A DNA stretch of 64,000 bases from contig JANRJW010000014.1 of the NCBI GenBank assembly GCA_033763775.1, forward strand, positions 124,001 to 188,000. Reading direction: 5' to 3'. Numbering within the stretch: the stretch's first letter is position 1; the number at the start of each line of letters is the position of its first letter. The position numbers and the translations under genes were made by a program. The DNA is from JAJTHB01 sp033763775 (lineage in GTDB: Bacteria; Pseudomonadota; Alphaproteobacteria; Rickettsiales; SXRF01). This document shows, piece by piece, positions 24,550 through 34,202 of this stretch. The notes below the pieces were generated by a model. That model saw only the letters and a list, made by a program, of their open reading frames with translations, ran no database searches and had not been told where the DNA came from.

Positions 24550-26093
24550 CCATCGCCCGCGCACTGCTCTCTGTTTCCGATAAAACTGGCCTGGTGCCTT
24601 TCGCCCAGTTTCTTGCCGCACAAGGGGTGGAGATTCTTTCCACTGGCGGTACCGCGAGGGCGCTACGGGATGCCGGCCTTACCGTGAAAGATGTCTCGGG
24701 GCATACCGGCTTTCCGGAAATGATGGATGGGCGTGTTAAAACACTGCACCCCAAAATCCATGGCGGCTTGCTTGCACTGCGTGATCACCCCGAACACCTG
24801 CGCGCGATGAAAGACCACGGCATTACGCCGATCGATCTGGTCGTGATCAATCTTTATCCGTTTGAACAGACCGTAGCGAAGGGTGCATCGTTCGACGATT
24901 GTATCGAGAATATTGATATTGGCGGCCCGGCGATGGTGCGCTCTTCCGCCAAGAATCATGCTTATGTGACCATCATCACCGACCCGGCGGATTATGAGGT
25001 GGTGATGGCCGAGATGAAAACGGGCAGCGGCGCTACGACACCAGAAACACGCAGGAAGCTTGCGGCCAAAGCCTTTGCCCGAACGGCTGCGTATGACAGC
25101 GCCATCAGCCAGTGGTTTGCCGCGCAGCATGACGAACTATTTCCAAAGCAGCTCCAAATTTCGGCCAGCCTCAAGCAGCCACTTAGCTACGGCGAAAACC
25201 CCCACCAGCAAGCTGCGTTTTACGCGCTGCCAAACCCACGCTTTGGCCTCGTCACCGCCCGCCAGCTGCAGGGCAAGGAGCTGTCCTACAATAATATCAA
25301 CGACACCGATGCCGCGTGGGAACTGGTGAGCGAATTTGATGCACCAGCCGTTGCCATCATCAAGCACGCCAATCCGTGCGGCGTGGCGACCGGTAAGGAT
25401 CTACGCGAGGCGTATCTTCGCGCCTATGCCTGCGATACCACCAGCGCCTTTGGCGGCATCATCGCGGTCAACCGCGAGCTGGACGTAGCGGCCGCCGAAG
25501 AAATGTCCAAGCTGTTTGTCGAGGTCATCATCGCACCTAAAATTTCCAAGGAAGCCGCCGAGCTACTGGCGAAGAAAACCAAGCTGCGTGTGCTGGAAAC
25601 TGGCGGCATGCCAGATCCCAAGGCCAAGGATGTGGTGGTAAAATCAGTGACTGGCGGCCTGCTCGTGCAAACGCGCGACGACACGCTTTTTGATGAAGCC
25701 GCTCTCAAAACCGCAACCAAACTCGCCCCCACAAACGAGCAGCTGGCCGACCTCACCATGGCGCTCACCGTTGCCAAACATGTGAAGTCCAATGCCATTG
25801 TGCTGGTGAAAAACGGCCAGACGGTGGGTATCGGCGCTGGCCAGATGAGCCGCATTGACTCCACCAAAATCGCCGTGCGCAAAGCCTGTGAAGCCGGTCT
25901 TTCCACGCAAGGAGCCGCGCTTGCTTCGGAGGCGTTTTTCCCATTTGCTGATAATGTATTACTGGCGGCAGAAAGCGGCATCAGCGCCATCATCCAGCCT
26001 GGCGGCTCCATCCGTGATAGCGAAGTAATCGAAGCGGCCGATAAGGCCGGTATCGCGATGGTCTTTACCGGCGTTCGGCATTTCAGGCATTAA
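24546..26093 (+). CDS. purH: Bifunctional AICAR formyltransferase/IMP cyclohydrolase
   Basis: This 515-residue enzyme carries out the last two steps of de novo IMP synthesis. The N-terminal MGS-like cyclohydrolase domain starts LLSVSDKTGLVPFAQ and contains STGGTARAL. The C-terminal formyltransferase has the catalytic IIKHANPCGVA motif. Its length matches the family. The ATG overlaps the epimerase stop by four bases. It is the last gene of the overlapping run and converges with the AAA+ ATPase gene five bases downstream; no terminator hairpin is visible between them. Confidence 0.97.
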   Translation: MTIARALLSVSDKTGLVPFAQFLAAQGVEILSTGGTARALRDAGLTVKDVSGHTGFPEMMDGRVKTLHPKIHGGLLALRDHPEHLRAMKDHGITPIDLVVINLYPFEQTVAKGASFDDCIENIDIGGPAMVRSSAKNHAYVTIITDPADYEVVMAEMKTGSGATTPETRRKLAAKAFARTAAYDSAISQWFAAQHDELFPKQLQISASLKQPLSYGENPHQQAAFYALPNPRFGLVTARQLQGKELSYNNINDTDAAWELVSEFDAPAVAIIKHANPCGVATGKDLREAYLRAYACDTTSAFGGIIAVNRELDVAAAEEMSKLFVEVIIAPKISKEAAELLAKKTKLRVLETGGMPDPKAKDVVVKSVTGGLLVQTRDDTLFDEAALKTATKLAPTNEQLADLTMALTVAKHVKSNAIVLVKNGQTVGIGAGQMSRIDSTKIAVRKACEAGLSTQGAALASEAFFPFADNVLLAAESGISAIIQPGGSIRDSEVIEAADKAGIAMVFTGVRHFRH

Positions 26094-26098
26094 TAAAC

Positions 26099-27391
26099 CT
26101 AATCACCAAAATAGCCTTTCCACGCCATCTCCAGCAGCTCTTCGCTGACCGTCACTGGCTGCCCGCGATACAGGCAGACATCGCGCATGCGCTCGATGAG
26201 GTCGCGCGGTTCGCAGGCGCGAAGCTCTTTCTTTGAGGCCTCATAGCGCCCATGCAGCGCTTTCAGGAAACTCTCCGGCACGGTGACGTTGTAGCGCTGT
26301 GCATAACGGCGGAAAATCGCGTTGTAATTCTCCGTTGTCGGCTTATCGATGGTGAGGCGGTAGCCAATGCGGCGCAGGAATGCGGGATCAGTGACATCTT
26401 CCGGCCGCAGGTTGGTGGCGATAATCAGCATGAGCAGGAACGGCACCTGAATCTTCTGCCCACCAAACAGCGTGAGGAAATCCACGCGGTGCTCGAGAGG
26501 AATAATCCAGCGGTTAAGCAGCTCGCTTGGCTCCACATGCTGGCGGCCAAAATCATCAATCAGGAAGGTGCCGCCATTGGCTTTCATGTGCAGCGGTGCT
26601 TCGTAATATTTGAGCGAGGGCAGGTAGGTCATGTCGAGCGACTCCAGCGTCATCTCGCCGCCCGCCACTACAAATGGCCGCTTGATTTTCACCCAGCGAC
26701 CATCCACCGCGCCCGGCTTTGCCGCTACGTCTACGGCATGGTGGCAATGGGTGTCGTAAAGGCGGATGATGTGGGTATCCACTGCGATAGCATGCGGTAT
26801 CCAGATATCGCCCTGCATGACGTGATGCAGCGCACGCCCCATGCTGGTTTTGCCGTTGCCGGGCGGCCCCGATACAAACAGGCTGCGCCCCGAGGATACC
26901 GCCATGCCCGCCACTTCCACCGAAGCGCTGTCGAGCACCAGCTCGGATAGCGCCTGTGAGACCTGCTGCGGCGTCACCGCGCGCGGCTGGCTTGCATCCC
27001 ATTCAAACATCGCCGTATAGGCCGCAAGCGATACCGGCGCCGGACCAATATAGCCCGAAATATCCAGCTGGCGCTGCGCGCGTTCACGCCCGCGCTGAGA
27101 GAGATTATAGCGGTAGCCCTGCTGCTCGTTATGCCCAAGCACCTCCAGCAGGTTGTCAATACGCATCGCCTCCAGCAGCTCCGCCACCACTAACTGCGGC
27201 AAATGCATGCGCTTTGCGATATCTTCAGTGGTAAATTGCGGCAGAATATAAGCAGTTTTCAGCGCAATGTCTGAAAGCAGCGCCCGCGAAACCCCCGCCC
27301 CTGCAACGCTGGTCGGCGCGGCCGGAGCCATGCCATCTTCCAGGGAAATGAGCTTCGGAAGCGCACTTATGGTCTCGTTCGCGATCATCAT
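26099..27391 (-). CDS. AAA+ ATPase of unknown target
   Basis: A 430-residue protein with an N-terminal helical, winged-helix-like part (about 35-115) and an AAA+ core. Walker A is SGPPGNGKTS (about 174-183), Walker B is GGTFLIDDFG (about 273-282), and LLMLIIATNLRPEDV fits sensor 1. The fold resembles MoxR/dynein-type ATPases that remodel partner proteins. No partner gene (for example a VWA-domain protein) adjoins it. Conservation of such proteins in alphaproteobacteria is familiar, but their function is not established. Confidence 0.75.
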   Translation of the reverse strand: MMIANETISALPKLISLEDGMAPAAPTSVAGAGVSRALLSDIALKTAYILPQFTTEDIAKRMHLPQLVVAELLEAMRIDNLLEVLGHNEQQGYRYNLSQRGRERAQRQLDISGYIGPAPVSLAAYTAMFEWDASQPRAVTPQQVSQALSELVLDSASVEVAGMAVSSGRSLFVSGPPGNGKTSMGRALHHVMQGDIWIPHAIAVDTHIIRLYDTHCHHAVDVAAKPGAVDGRWVKIKRPFVVAGGEMTLESLDMTYLPSLKYYEAPLHMKANGGTFLIDDFGRQHVEPSELLNRWIIPLEHRVDFLTLFGGQKIQVPFLLMLIIATNLRPEDVTDPAFLRRIGYRLTIDKPTTENYNAIFRRYAQRYNVTVPESFLKALHGRYEASKKELRACEPRDLIERMRDVCLYRGQPVTVSEELLEMAWKGYFGD

Positions 27392-27408
27392 ACATTAACC
27401 CTTTTTTT

Positions 27409-27532
27409 CCTCCCCCCTTGAGGGGGAGGGTTAGGGTAGGGGGTCAAGAAACATTACCCCTCACCTCGGTTTGCCTAAAACTTAGCTGACGCTACGTCAT
27501 AAGGCAAACCGTCCTCTGCCTCAAGGGGAGAG
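27409..27532. repeat. ggagaggg-type palindromic repeat with nested hairpin
   Basis: Outer arms CCTCCCCCTTGAGGGGGAGG and CCTCAAGGGGAGAGG are of the family also found in gshB and at 56800. Inside sits an unrelated hairpin, CGGTTTGCCT...AGGCAAACCG (27467-27511), which itself encloses TGACG-CTA-CGTCA. The element fills the gap between the AAA+ ATPase and NAD-GDH genes. Confidence 0.85.
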
Positions 27533-27535
27533 GAA

Positions 27536-30500
27536 TTAGGTGAGTTTACGAATATGTTTGAGTGCTACCATCAGGCGCGGCGCGTCAAAGCCATCGGTAC
27601 TTTTCAGGTCGGCAAGGAAGCTATCATACGAGGCAAGCTGCGCACTTGTCGCCCAGGCCTTCGCGCCACCCGCGTTAAATGCGGCCTGAGCCAGACGCCG
27701 ATGCTCGTCGGACAGCTGGCTGATGAGTGCCTGCAGCGCCAGCTTCTCCCAATGCGAGGAGACCACAATTTTCTGCGCCGAAATTTTCAGCCAGAACAAG
27801 CTGAGTCGCGCACCAACTTCAAAGAACTCTGCACCGATATCGCGCACGTCTTTTTTCAGCTGGCTGGCCACCGTGATGATATCCAGCGCCGAGCCCATGC
27901 CCTCGAGCGAAGAAATGGCAAGCGCCAGCTTCTGCGGCACCCCCTCTGCCATCAGCTGCGTGCGGATTTTTTCCTGCTCACGCGAGAGCGTTTCTGACTG
28001 CATTTTGCCGAGGAGTTTTTCGATCTGCGTAATCTGCGGGGTGATGTGCGCCGAGACTTTATCCATCGCCAGCGGCAGTGGGAAATTGCGTAGCAGCCAC
28101 ATCGCCTGCGCCGCGATAAACTGATTAGCCGCTACCTGCATGGCAACCTGCACCGGCACCGGCACACTGGATGCCAGCGCCTCAATCTCGTTCCAGATGG
28201 TGCGCAGACCAAAGCTATCACGCGCCAGCGCATATGCCGCCGCGACATCGCGCGCGCCTGCGCCGGTTTCTTCCATCAGGTCGAAATAAAACGTGATGCC
28301 TGCGCGGTTCACGAGGCTGTTGGTCATGACGGTCGCGATGATCTCGCGCCGCAAGCGATGTTTCTCAATCGCCTCGGCAAAGTCTCTCTGCATCGCCTGC
28401 GGGAAATAACGCTTCAGATCCGAAACGAAGTACGGCTCGTCCGGCAGGCTGGAGCTGAGCAGCTGCTGGTAGATGTCCATCTTGCTGTAAGCCAGCAGCA
28501 CCGCAATTTCCGGCCGGGTGAGGCCTTTTTTAGCGGCGCGCAGCTCGCTTATCTGCTTATCCGTGGGCAAAAATTCAATCGCGCGATCCAGCAGCCCGGT
28601 TTTTTCCAGCGTGTGGATGAGCCGCTGCTGCGCATCAAGCAGCACCCAGCCCTGCTGCTCAGCCAGCGTAATGGCCTGCGTTTGCAGGATGTTGTCTTTG
28701 AGCACGAGGCCGGCCACTTCGTCTGTCATCTTCCTCAGCACGCTGTCGCGCTTTACCTGCGGCAGCGCCTTGGAAGCCACCAGCGGACTGAAGGCGATTT
28801 TGATATTCACCTCGTGATCCGAGCAATCCACCCCGGCCGAGTTATCAATCGCATCGGTATTAATGCGTCCGCCTGCGCGCGCATATTCGATGCGGCCTTT
28901 CTGGGTGAAGCCAAGATTGCCGCCCTCACCAACGATTCTGCAACGAAGCTCGCGGCCATTCACACGCACCGCGTTATTCGCGCGGTCGCCGACCGATTCA
29001 TGGCTTTCTTCTTCAGCCTTCACGTAGGTGCCGATACCGCCATTCCACAAGAGATCCACCGGCGCGAGCAAAATAGCGCGTACCAGCTCGTCCGGCGTGA
29101 ATTTCGACTTGGAGACGCCCAGTGCGCTCTGCGCTTCTTTGGAAAGTTCAATGAACTTGGCGCTGCGCTCAAACACGCCGCCGCCTTTTGAAATGAGCTT
29201 TTCGCTGTAATCTTTCCAGGTGGAACGGGGCAGGTGGAACAGCCGCTGGCGTTCGGCAAACGACGCCTTCGCATCCGGCGCGGGATCAATGAAAATATGC
29301 ATATGATTAAAGGCCGCAACGAGGCGGATATTATCCGACAGCAGCATGCCATTGCCGAACACATCGCCCGACATATCGCCAATGCCGATACAGGTGAAAG
29401 TCTGTTTCTTGATATCCACACCCATTTCGGCAAAGTGACGCACCACCGAAATCCAGCCGCCACGCGCCGTGATGCCCATTTCCTTATGGTCATAGCCAAC
29501 CGAACCGCCGGAAGCAAACGCATCACCCAGCCAGAAACCATACTCGGCCGACACTGAATTCGCGATATCGGAGAAGGTCGCCGTGCCTTTATCTGCGGCA
29601 ACCACGAGATAGGGATCATCACCATCATGACGCACGAGATCGGTCGGCGGCACAATCTTGCCACCCGCGATGTTATCCGTGAGGTCAAGCAGACCGGAAA
29701 GATACATCTTGTAGCAGGCGATGCCCTCCTGCTGGTAGGCCTCGCGCCCGGCAGGCGGACGCTTGACCACGAACCCGCCTTTGGAGCCCACCGGCACGAT
29801 GACCGAATTTTTTACCATCTGCGCCTTCATCAGGCCGAGCACTTCGGTGCGGAAATCATCCGGCCTGTCCGACCAGCGAAGCCCGCCGCGTGCCACCTTG
29901 CCGCCGCGCAGGTGAATGCCCTCCACCCGCGGGCTGTAGACAAAAATTTCCACATGCGGGCGCGGGCGCGGCAGGTCAGGGATGCGCTTGGAGTCAAACT
30001 TGAAGGAGAGCACGCTGCGATTGTGCTGATAGTAGTTCGTGCGCAGGATGCACTGGATGATTTCCATGTAGCGACGCAGGATTAAATCGTGCGTGGCGCT
30101 TGTCACGGATGCCAGCGCCGCCTCTATCGCTGCCGTATGTTTTTCGGCCTGCTTTGCGTGATCTTTACCCAGCGGGTTAAAGCGCGCATCAAATAAATCC
30201 GCCAGCTGGCGTACCACCGCCGGATAGCTGCAAAGCGCCTGCTCAATACTGGTGCGCACCTGCGCAAAGCCCGCCTGACGCAGATATTTGGCAAGCGCGC
30301 GCATCAGCGTCACCTGCCGCCATGACAGACCGGCGAGTAGCACCAGGCTGTTCATGCGGTCATCCTCCATCTCGCGCGACCAGGCCTTCAGCAGCGCTTC
30401 TTCAATCTGCTCGCGTACCTGCACCACCGGCATGTGCTCAGGCGAGGGGATTTCCAGCTTGAAATCACGAATCCAGATCACTTGCCCCGCCGGAAGCCGC

Positions 30501-32266
30501 ACCTCATAGGGATGTTCTTCAATCACCCTGAAACCGGCATTTTCCAGCAGCGGGAGAATATCGGAAAGCGCAATCGGATCTTTCGGGCTGTAAATTTTCA
30601 AATGCAGCGCCGTGCCCTGATCCCGCTTGGGCTGATAAAGTTCCAGCGATAGCTCGCCGCTGACCATGGCTGATTCGATCTTACTGATATCGTGCGCGGC
30701 GGCCATCGCATCATGATCATTGATGTAGGATTGTGTAAAAGCGCGGCTATAGGTGCGGGCGTAGCGTTCGCCCTGATCTTCGCCATATTTAATGACCAGC
30801 GCTTCCGACAGCTGATCGCTCCAGAGATAGGCGCGCTTAGCGATTTCTGATTCAATCGCCCGCACATCCACCGCCGGAATATCACCCGGTGTGGTTTTGA
30901 TCATCAGATGCAGGCGCGCCAGTGGCGCTTCCGTAATCTGGGCGGAGAAGTTCGTCACGCTGCCATTATAGGCGTTCTCCATGAGCTGCTGAATCTGCTC
31001 ACGCAGCGTCGTTGAAAAACGCTCGCGCGGGACAAACACCATGCAGCTGACGAAGCGCTCAAATGTGTCCGTGCGCGCAAAAATGCGCACACCCGGGCGC
31101 GACTCCAGCGCAAAAATGCCCATGCTGACATCAAACAGCTCGTCCTCATCCATCTGAAAAATTTCATCGCGCGGCAAAAACTCCAAAATAGTGCGCAGCG
31201 CTTTGCCGTCGTGGCTGGAGGGCGCAAAACCCGAGCGCGCCACCACCCCTGCTACTTTACGACGCAGAAATGGAATATCATCGGTGCTCTGGTAATACAC
31301 ATTCGAGGTAAACAGCCCGAGAAAGCGATGCTCGCCCACGGTTTTACCCTGCGCATCCACGCGCTTGACGCCAATATAATCCATCGGCACCGGGCGATGC
31401 ACCGGCGAACGGCGGCTGGATTTGGTGATCTCCATTAAATGCTTGCTGGCGATCATCTGCTCGATGGTTTGTAGATTCGTTTCTTCGGTGATGGTGGTGA
31501 TGCCAAGACGTTGCGCCGCCTCAGCATTCTTCAGCGGCTTGCCGCTGCTATCGGCCAGCGTGTAATCGCCATAGCCAAGAAACACAAAATTGCGATCGAC
31601 CAGCCAGCTGAGAAAATCCTTAACCTCGGCCGCTTCCTGTTTGCCAAAGCGGGTACTGGCTGCATCCAGCGAGGTAATAATACCCTCTGCCTGCGCCACT
31701 ACCTGCCGCCAGTCCTTGACCGAGGCGCGAATATGCGAAAGCACCCACTTAAGATCATCGAGCAGCGCTTTTTCTGCAAGCTCCGCGGGCAGCGCCGACA
31801 CATCGAAATGAATGAACGATTCCTGCAGCGCACCCTCATCTTTCGGCTCGGCTAAGCCAAGAAGCTCACCTTTCTTGTCGCGCCTCACCGAAAACATCGG
31901 ATGCAATGTTTCAAAAATAGTAAGCCCGTGGCGGGTCAGTTCCGCCGACAGCGAATCCACCAGAAACGGCATGTCATCGCCGACAATTTCTATCACCAGA
32001 TGTTTGCTGGCGTAGCCGTGCTGCGCGCTATCGGGTGTAAAGAGCCGTATTTTTGTCTCACCGGGCTCGCGCTTCTGCATGAAATCGAGCGCGCCGCGCG
32101 CAATCGCCACAGCTGTTTTCGGGGTCATCGCCTCCAGATCAGACACCGGCGTGCGCTCATAAAAGCGCTGTACAAACTGATGAAACGATGCCGGTTCACG
32201 TTTGCTGACGGCGGAAATGATGGCGCTCAGGGCGTTTTCATGCTGCTGCTTGTAGGCGATTTTCAT
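27536..32266 (-). CDS. gdhB: NAD-specific glutamate dehydrogenase, large (about 180 kDa) type
   Basis: A 1576-residue enzyme that deaminates glutamate to 2-oxoglutarate with NAD, of the very long class known in Caulobacter, Pseudomonas and Streptomyces. The N-terminal half carries ACT-like regulatory regions. The catalytic domain begins near GGLRWSDRPDDFRTEVLGLM, with KNSVIVPVGSKGGFV holding the substrate Lys. The C-terminal 350 residues are the family's helical tail. A single intact frame of the usual length is seen. It feeds 2-oxoglutarate to the TCA cycle, whose suc genes lie at the other end of the window. The gene symbol follows use in some genomes only. Confidence 0.95.
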   Translation of the reverse strand: MKIAYKQQHENALSAIISAVSKREPASFHQFVQRFYERTPVSDLEAMTPKTAVAIARGALDFMQKREPGETKIRLFTPDSAQHGYASKHLVIEIVGDDMPFLVDSLSAELTRHGLTIFETLHPMFSVRRDKKGELLGLAEPKDEGALQESFIHFDVSALPAELAEKALLDDLKWVLSHIRASVKDWRQVVAQAEGIITSLDAASTRFGKQEAAEVKDFLSWLVDRNFVFLGYGDYTLADSSGKPLKNAEAAQRLGITTITEETNLQTIEQMIASKHLMEITKSSRRSPVHRPVPMDYIGVKRVDAQGKTVGEHRFLGLFTSNVYYQSTDDIPFLRRKVAGVVARSGFAPSSHDGKALRTILEFLPRDEIFQMDEDELFDVSMGIFALESRPGVRIFARTDTFERFVSCMVFVPRERFSTTLREQIQQLMENAYNGSVTNFSAQITEAPLARLHLMIKTTPGDIPAVDVRAIESEIAKRAYLWSDQLSEALVIKYGEDQGERYARTYSRAFTQSYINDHDAMAAAHDISKIESAMVSGELSLELYQPKRDQGTALHLKIYSPKDPIALSDILPLLENAGFRVIEEHPYEVRLPAGQVIWIRDFKLEIPSPEHMPVVQVREQIEEALLKAWSREMEDDRMNSLVLLAGLSWRQVTLMRALAKYLRQAGFAQVRTSIEQALCSYPAVVRQLADLFDARFNPLGKDHAKQAEKHTAAIEAALASVTSATHDLILRRYMEIIQCILRTNYYQHNRSVLSFKFDSKRIPDLPRPRPHVEIFVYSPRVEGIHLRGGKVARGGLRWSDRPDDFRTEVLGLMKAQMVKNSVIVPVGSKGGFVVKRPPAGREAYQQEGIACYKMYLSGLLDLTDNIAGGKIVPPTDLVRHDGDDPYLVVAADKGTATFSDIANSVSAEYGFWLGDAFASGGSVGYDHKEMGITARGGWISVVRHFAEMGVDIKKQTFTCIGIGDMSGDVFGNGMLLSDNIRLVAAFNHMHIFIDPAPDAKASFAERQRLFHLPRSTWKDYSEKLISKGGGVFERSAKFIELSKEAQSALGVSKSKFTPDELVRAILLAPVDLLWNGGIGTYVKAEEESHESVGDRANNAVRVNGRELRCRIVGEGGNLGFTQKGRIEYARAGGRINTDAIDNSAGVDCSDHEVNIKIAFSPLVASKALPQVKRDSVLRKMTDEVAGLVLKDNILQTQAITLAEQQGWVLLDAQQRLIHTLEKTGLLDRAIEFLPTDKQISELRAAKKGLTRPEIAVLLAYSKMDIYQQLLSSSLPDEPYFVSDLKRYFPQAMQRDFAEAIEKHRLRREIIATVMTNSLVNRAGITFYFDLMEETGAGARDVAAAYALARDSFGLRTIWNEIEALASSVPVPVQVAMQVAANQFIAAQAMWLLRNFPLPLAMDKVSAHITPQITQIEKLLGKMQSETLSREQEKIRTQLMAEGVPQKLALAISSLEGMGSALDIITVASQLKKDVRDIGAEFFEVGARLSLFWLKISAQKIVVSSHWEKLALQALISQLSDEHRRLAQAAFNAGGAKAWATSAQLASYDSFLADLKSTDGFDAPRLMVALKHIRKLT

Positions 32267-32299
32267 TTATTTCCTATGGCGTTGGTCTATGATGACCTC

Positions 32300-33073
32300 A
32301 TGACTAGCACCGATGGCAGCCAATTTCTAGAGGATTGCAAACGCATCGCCACCGCTGCCGGCCGCCTCATCCTGACGCACCACCCGCACGATGTTGCAAC
32401 GCAGCGCAAAACTGATGGCAGCCCGGTTACCCGTGCCGATGAAGAAGCCGATGCGCTGATCACTCAGGCACTTGAGGTGCTGACGCCAGATATTCCTATC
32501 GTTTCAGAAGAGGGGAGATTTGCCCAGCATGGCGCCTATGAGCGGTTCTGGCTGGTTGACCCGCTTGACGGCACCGAGTCCTACAAGCGCGGCGAGCCGG
32601 AATTCACAGTGAATATCGCGCTCATCGATCACGGCGCGCCGGTGCTTGGTGTGATTTACGATCCCTCCCACCACCAGCTTTACTGGGCAGCAGCCGGTCA
32701 GGGCGCATGGCGTGATGATGGCGCCGGTGCGGTGCGGATTCATACCCGCTCAATCGCCGCAGGCATGCCGCTGCGCCTCATTAAAAGCCGCAGAAAACCC
32801 TCCGCTGGATTTCTGCAGAAAATCGCCGCGCTGCAGGTCGAGCAAATGCAGCTGGTCTCCAGCTCAATTAAATTCTGCCGCGTGGCGGAAGGCAGCGCTG
32901 ATCTCTATCCGCGTTTTGGCAGCACCATGGAATGGGACACCGCTGCCGGACATGCAATTTTAAATGAAGCAGGCGGGCGCGTGCTCATTGCCGGCAGCCA
33001 GAACGAGCTCACCTACGGCAAACCAGGCTACAACAACCCGCACTTCATGGCATGGGGTATAAGCTCGCTATAA
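32300..33073 (+). CDS. cysQ: 3'(2'),5'-bisphosphate nucleotidase CysQ-like
   Basis: A 257-residue inositol-monophosphatase-fold enzyme. IVSEEG, WLVDPLDGTESYKRG and the C-terminal WDTAAGHAIL supply the metal-binding Glu and Asp residues. The DGTESYKRG-EFTVNIALI form fits CysQ, which hydrolyses PAP left over from sulfate transfer and assimilation. This is relevant because the window also encodes a sulfotransferase. The start at 32300 (MTSTDG) fits the family; an in-frame ATG at 32276 is the alternative. It is divergent from NAD-GDH and overlaps convergent gshB by six bases. Confidence 0.87.
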   Translation: MTSTDGSQFLEDCKRIATAAGRLILTHHPHDVATQRKTDGSPVTRADEEADALITQALEVLTPDIPIVSEEGRFAQHGAYERFWLVDPLDGTESYKRGEPEFTVNIALIDHGAPVLGVIYDPSHHQLYWAAAGQGAWRDDGAGAVRIHTRSIAAGMPLRLIKSRRKPSAGFLQKIAALQVEQMQLVSSSIKFCRVAEGSADLYPRFGSTMEWDTAAGHAILNEAGGRVLIAGSQNELTYGKPGYNNPHFMAWGISSL

Positions 33074-34117
33074 TCTCGCCTCAATCGCATCCCAGACCGT
33101 GGATTCGAGCCTCAGGCCATAAAGCCGGTTCATCGCCGGAATGCCGGTAGGAGAGGTGACATTGATCTCGGTGAGGTAATCGCCGATGCAATCAATCCCC
33201 GCCAGCACGATGCCAAGGCGCTTCATTTCCGGCCGCAGCGCCTCGCAGATCTCTCTCTGGCGCGGGGTGATTTCGGCTTTTTCTGGATGGCCGCCCACAC
33301 GGAAATTCGCACGGAAATCTTCCTCGGCGGGTATGCGCGCCATAATGCCGCCAAGCTCGCCATTAATCAGGATGATACGGCGATCGCCCGTTTTCACCTC
33401 CGGCAGAAAGGGCTGCACCATCACCGGTTCTCTCAGCTTGAAAGCACCCTCATCCCGGCCTTCTCCCTGAGAGGGAGAAGGGGAAGTAAGTAACTCCCTC
33501 TCCCTTTTAGGCAGAGGATTGGGGTGAGGGTTGAGAAAAGGGTGAGGGTAGGGATCATCCGGCTTCACGCGCACCACATCATGCCCGGCATAGCCATAGA
33601 GCGGCTTGATGACGATATCCTTAAATTCGCGGCGAAAGGCAGCAATCTCGGCGCTATCGGCGGTCACCAGTGTCGGCGGCATGAACTGCTTAAAGACCGT
33701 GGGGAATAGTTTTTCAGGATGGTTGCGCACCGAGGCCGGGTCGTTGGTCACGAGAACCTTGCGACCCCCACCCTCTCCCTGTGAGGGAGAGGGAGAGGTG
33801 AGGCGCTCCAGCACATAGGTGGTGGAAAGATAGGCCATGTCAAAAGGTGGGTCCTGCCTGAGCAGCACCACATCCATCTGCGTTAAATCCAGCCGCGCTG
33901 ATTCATGCACGTCAAACATATGGGCGGCGTTGTCATGAAAGCTGGTTCGCTCGGCATGCGCCGTGATCGCGCCATCCTTCAGTGTCAGCTTATCAGGCGT
34001 GTAAACCCAGACTGTATAGCCGCGGCGCTCGGCTTCCAGCGCGAGGCGAAGGGTGGTATCCGTGGCGTATTTCATCGTCGACGGAGGATCCATTTGAATG
34101 GCTACACGGAGGTTCAT
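33068..34117 (-). CDS. gshB: Glutathione synthetase carrying two in-frame repeat insertions
   Basis: This ATP-grasp enzyme joins gamma-glutamylcysteine and glycine. Family features are VAIQMDPPSTM at the start, VTNDPASVRN, KPLYGYAGHDV, MVQPFLPEV, GGIMARIPAEEDFRANFRVGG and the C-terminal EINVTSPTGI. At 349 residues it is longer than the usual 315 or so. The excess comes from residues about 106-119 (LTSPSPSQGEGGG) and 189-225 (PHPNPLPKRERE...LTSPSPSQGEG), which are translated palindromic repeats and not family sequence. The second replaces a variable loop before REPVMVQ. The frame is uninterrupted, so a functional enzyme is plausible. Confidence 0.93.
   Translation of the reverse strand: MNLRVAIQMDPPSTMKYATDTTLRLALEAERRGYTVWVYTPDKLTLKDGAITAHAERTSFHDNAAHMFDVHESARLDLTQMDVVLLRQDPPFDMAYLSTTYVLERLTSPSPSQGEGGGRKVLVTNDPASVRNHPEKLFPTVFKQFMPPTLVTADSAEIAAFRREFKDIVIKPLYGYAGHDVVRVKPDDPYPHPFLNPHPNPLPKRERELLTSPSPSQGEGRDEGAFKLREPVMVQPFLPEVKTGDRRIILINGELGGIMARIPAEEDFRANFRVGGHPEKAEITPRQREICEALRPEMKRLGIVLAGIDCIGDYLTEINVTSPTGIPAMNRLYGLRLESTVWDAIEARL
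33444..33553. repeat. ggagaggg-type palindromic repeat inside gshB (larger insertion)
   Basis: CTTCTCCCTGAGAGGGAGAAG hairpin with further CCCTCTCCCTTTTAGGCAGA and GGTGAGGGTTGAG segments, read in frame as gshB residues about 189-225. It is the same family as the intergenic copies at 27409 and 56800. Confidence 0.85.
33761..33803. repeat. ggagaggg-type palindromic repeat inside gshB (smaller insertion)
   Basis: CCCTCTCCCTGTGAGGGAGA core hairpin of about 43 bases, read in frame as gshB residues about 106-119. It lies just before the conserved VTNDPASVRN motif. Confidence 0.85.
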
Positions 34118-34120
34118 ATG

Positions 34121-34202
34121 TTTCGTAGGTTGCGAAGGTTACGAAGGTGATTAAGAAACAACCTACGAAACCTAATCAACTTACGCAACCTTCGAAACCT
34201 AC
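34121..34202. repeat. Inverted array of 9-base units, between gshB and the BON gene
   Basis: Left units CGTAGGTTG, CGAAGGTTA, CGAAGGTGA; right units ACCTACGAA, ACCTAATCA, ACTTACGCA, ACCTTCGAA, ACCTAC. The arms are inverted around about ten bases. The element starts three bases beyond the gshB start codon and ends at the BON stop, so it is the whole intergenic spacer. Same class as 47115 and 50780. Confidence 0.85.

Noticed and set aside
28358..29191. Open frame of 277 codons antisense to NAD-GDH
   Set aside because: Shadow frame of a firmly identified 1576-residue enzyme; composition is typical of antisense translation.
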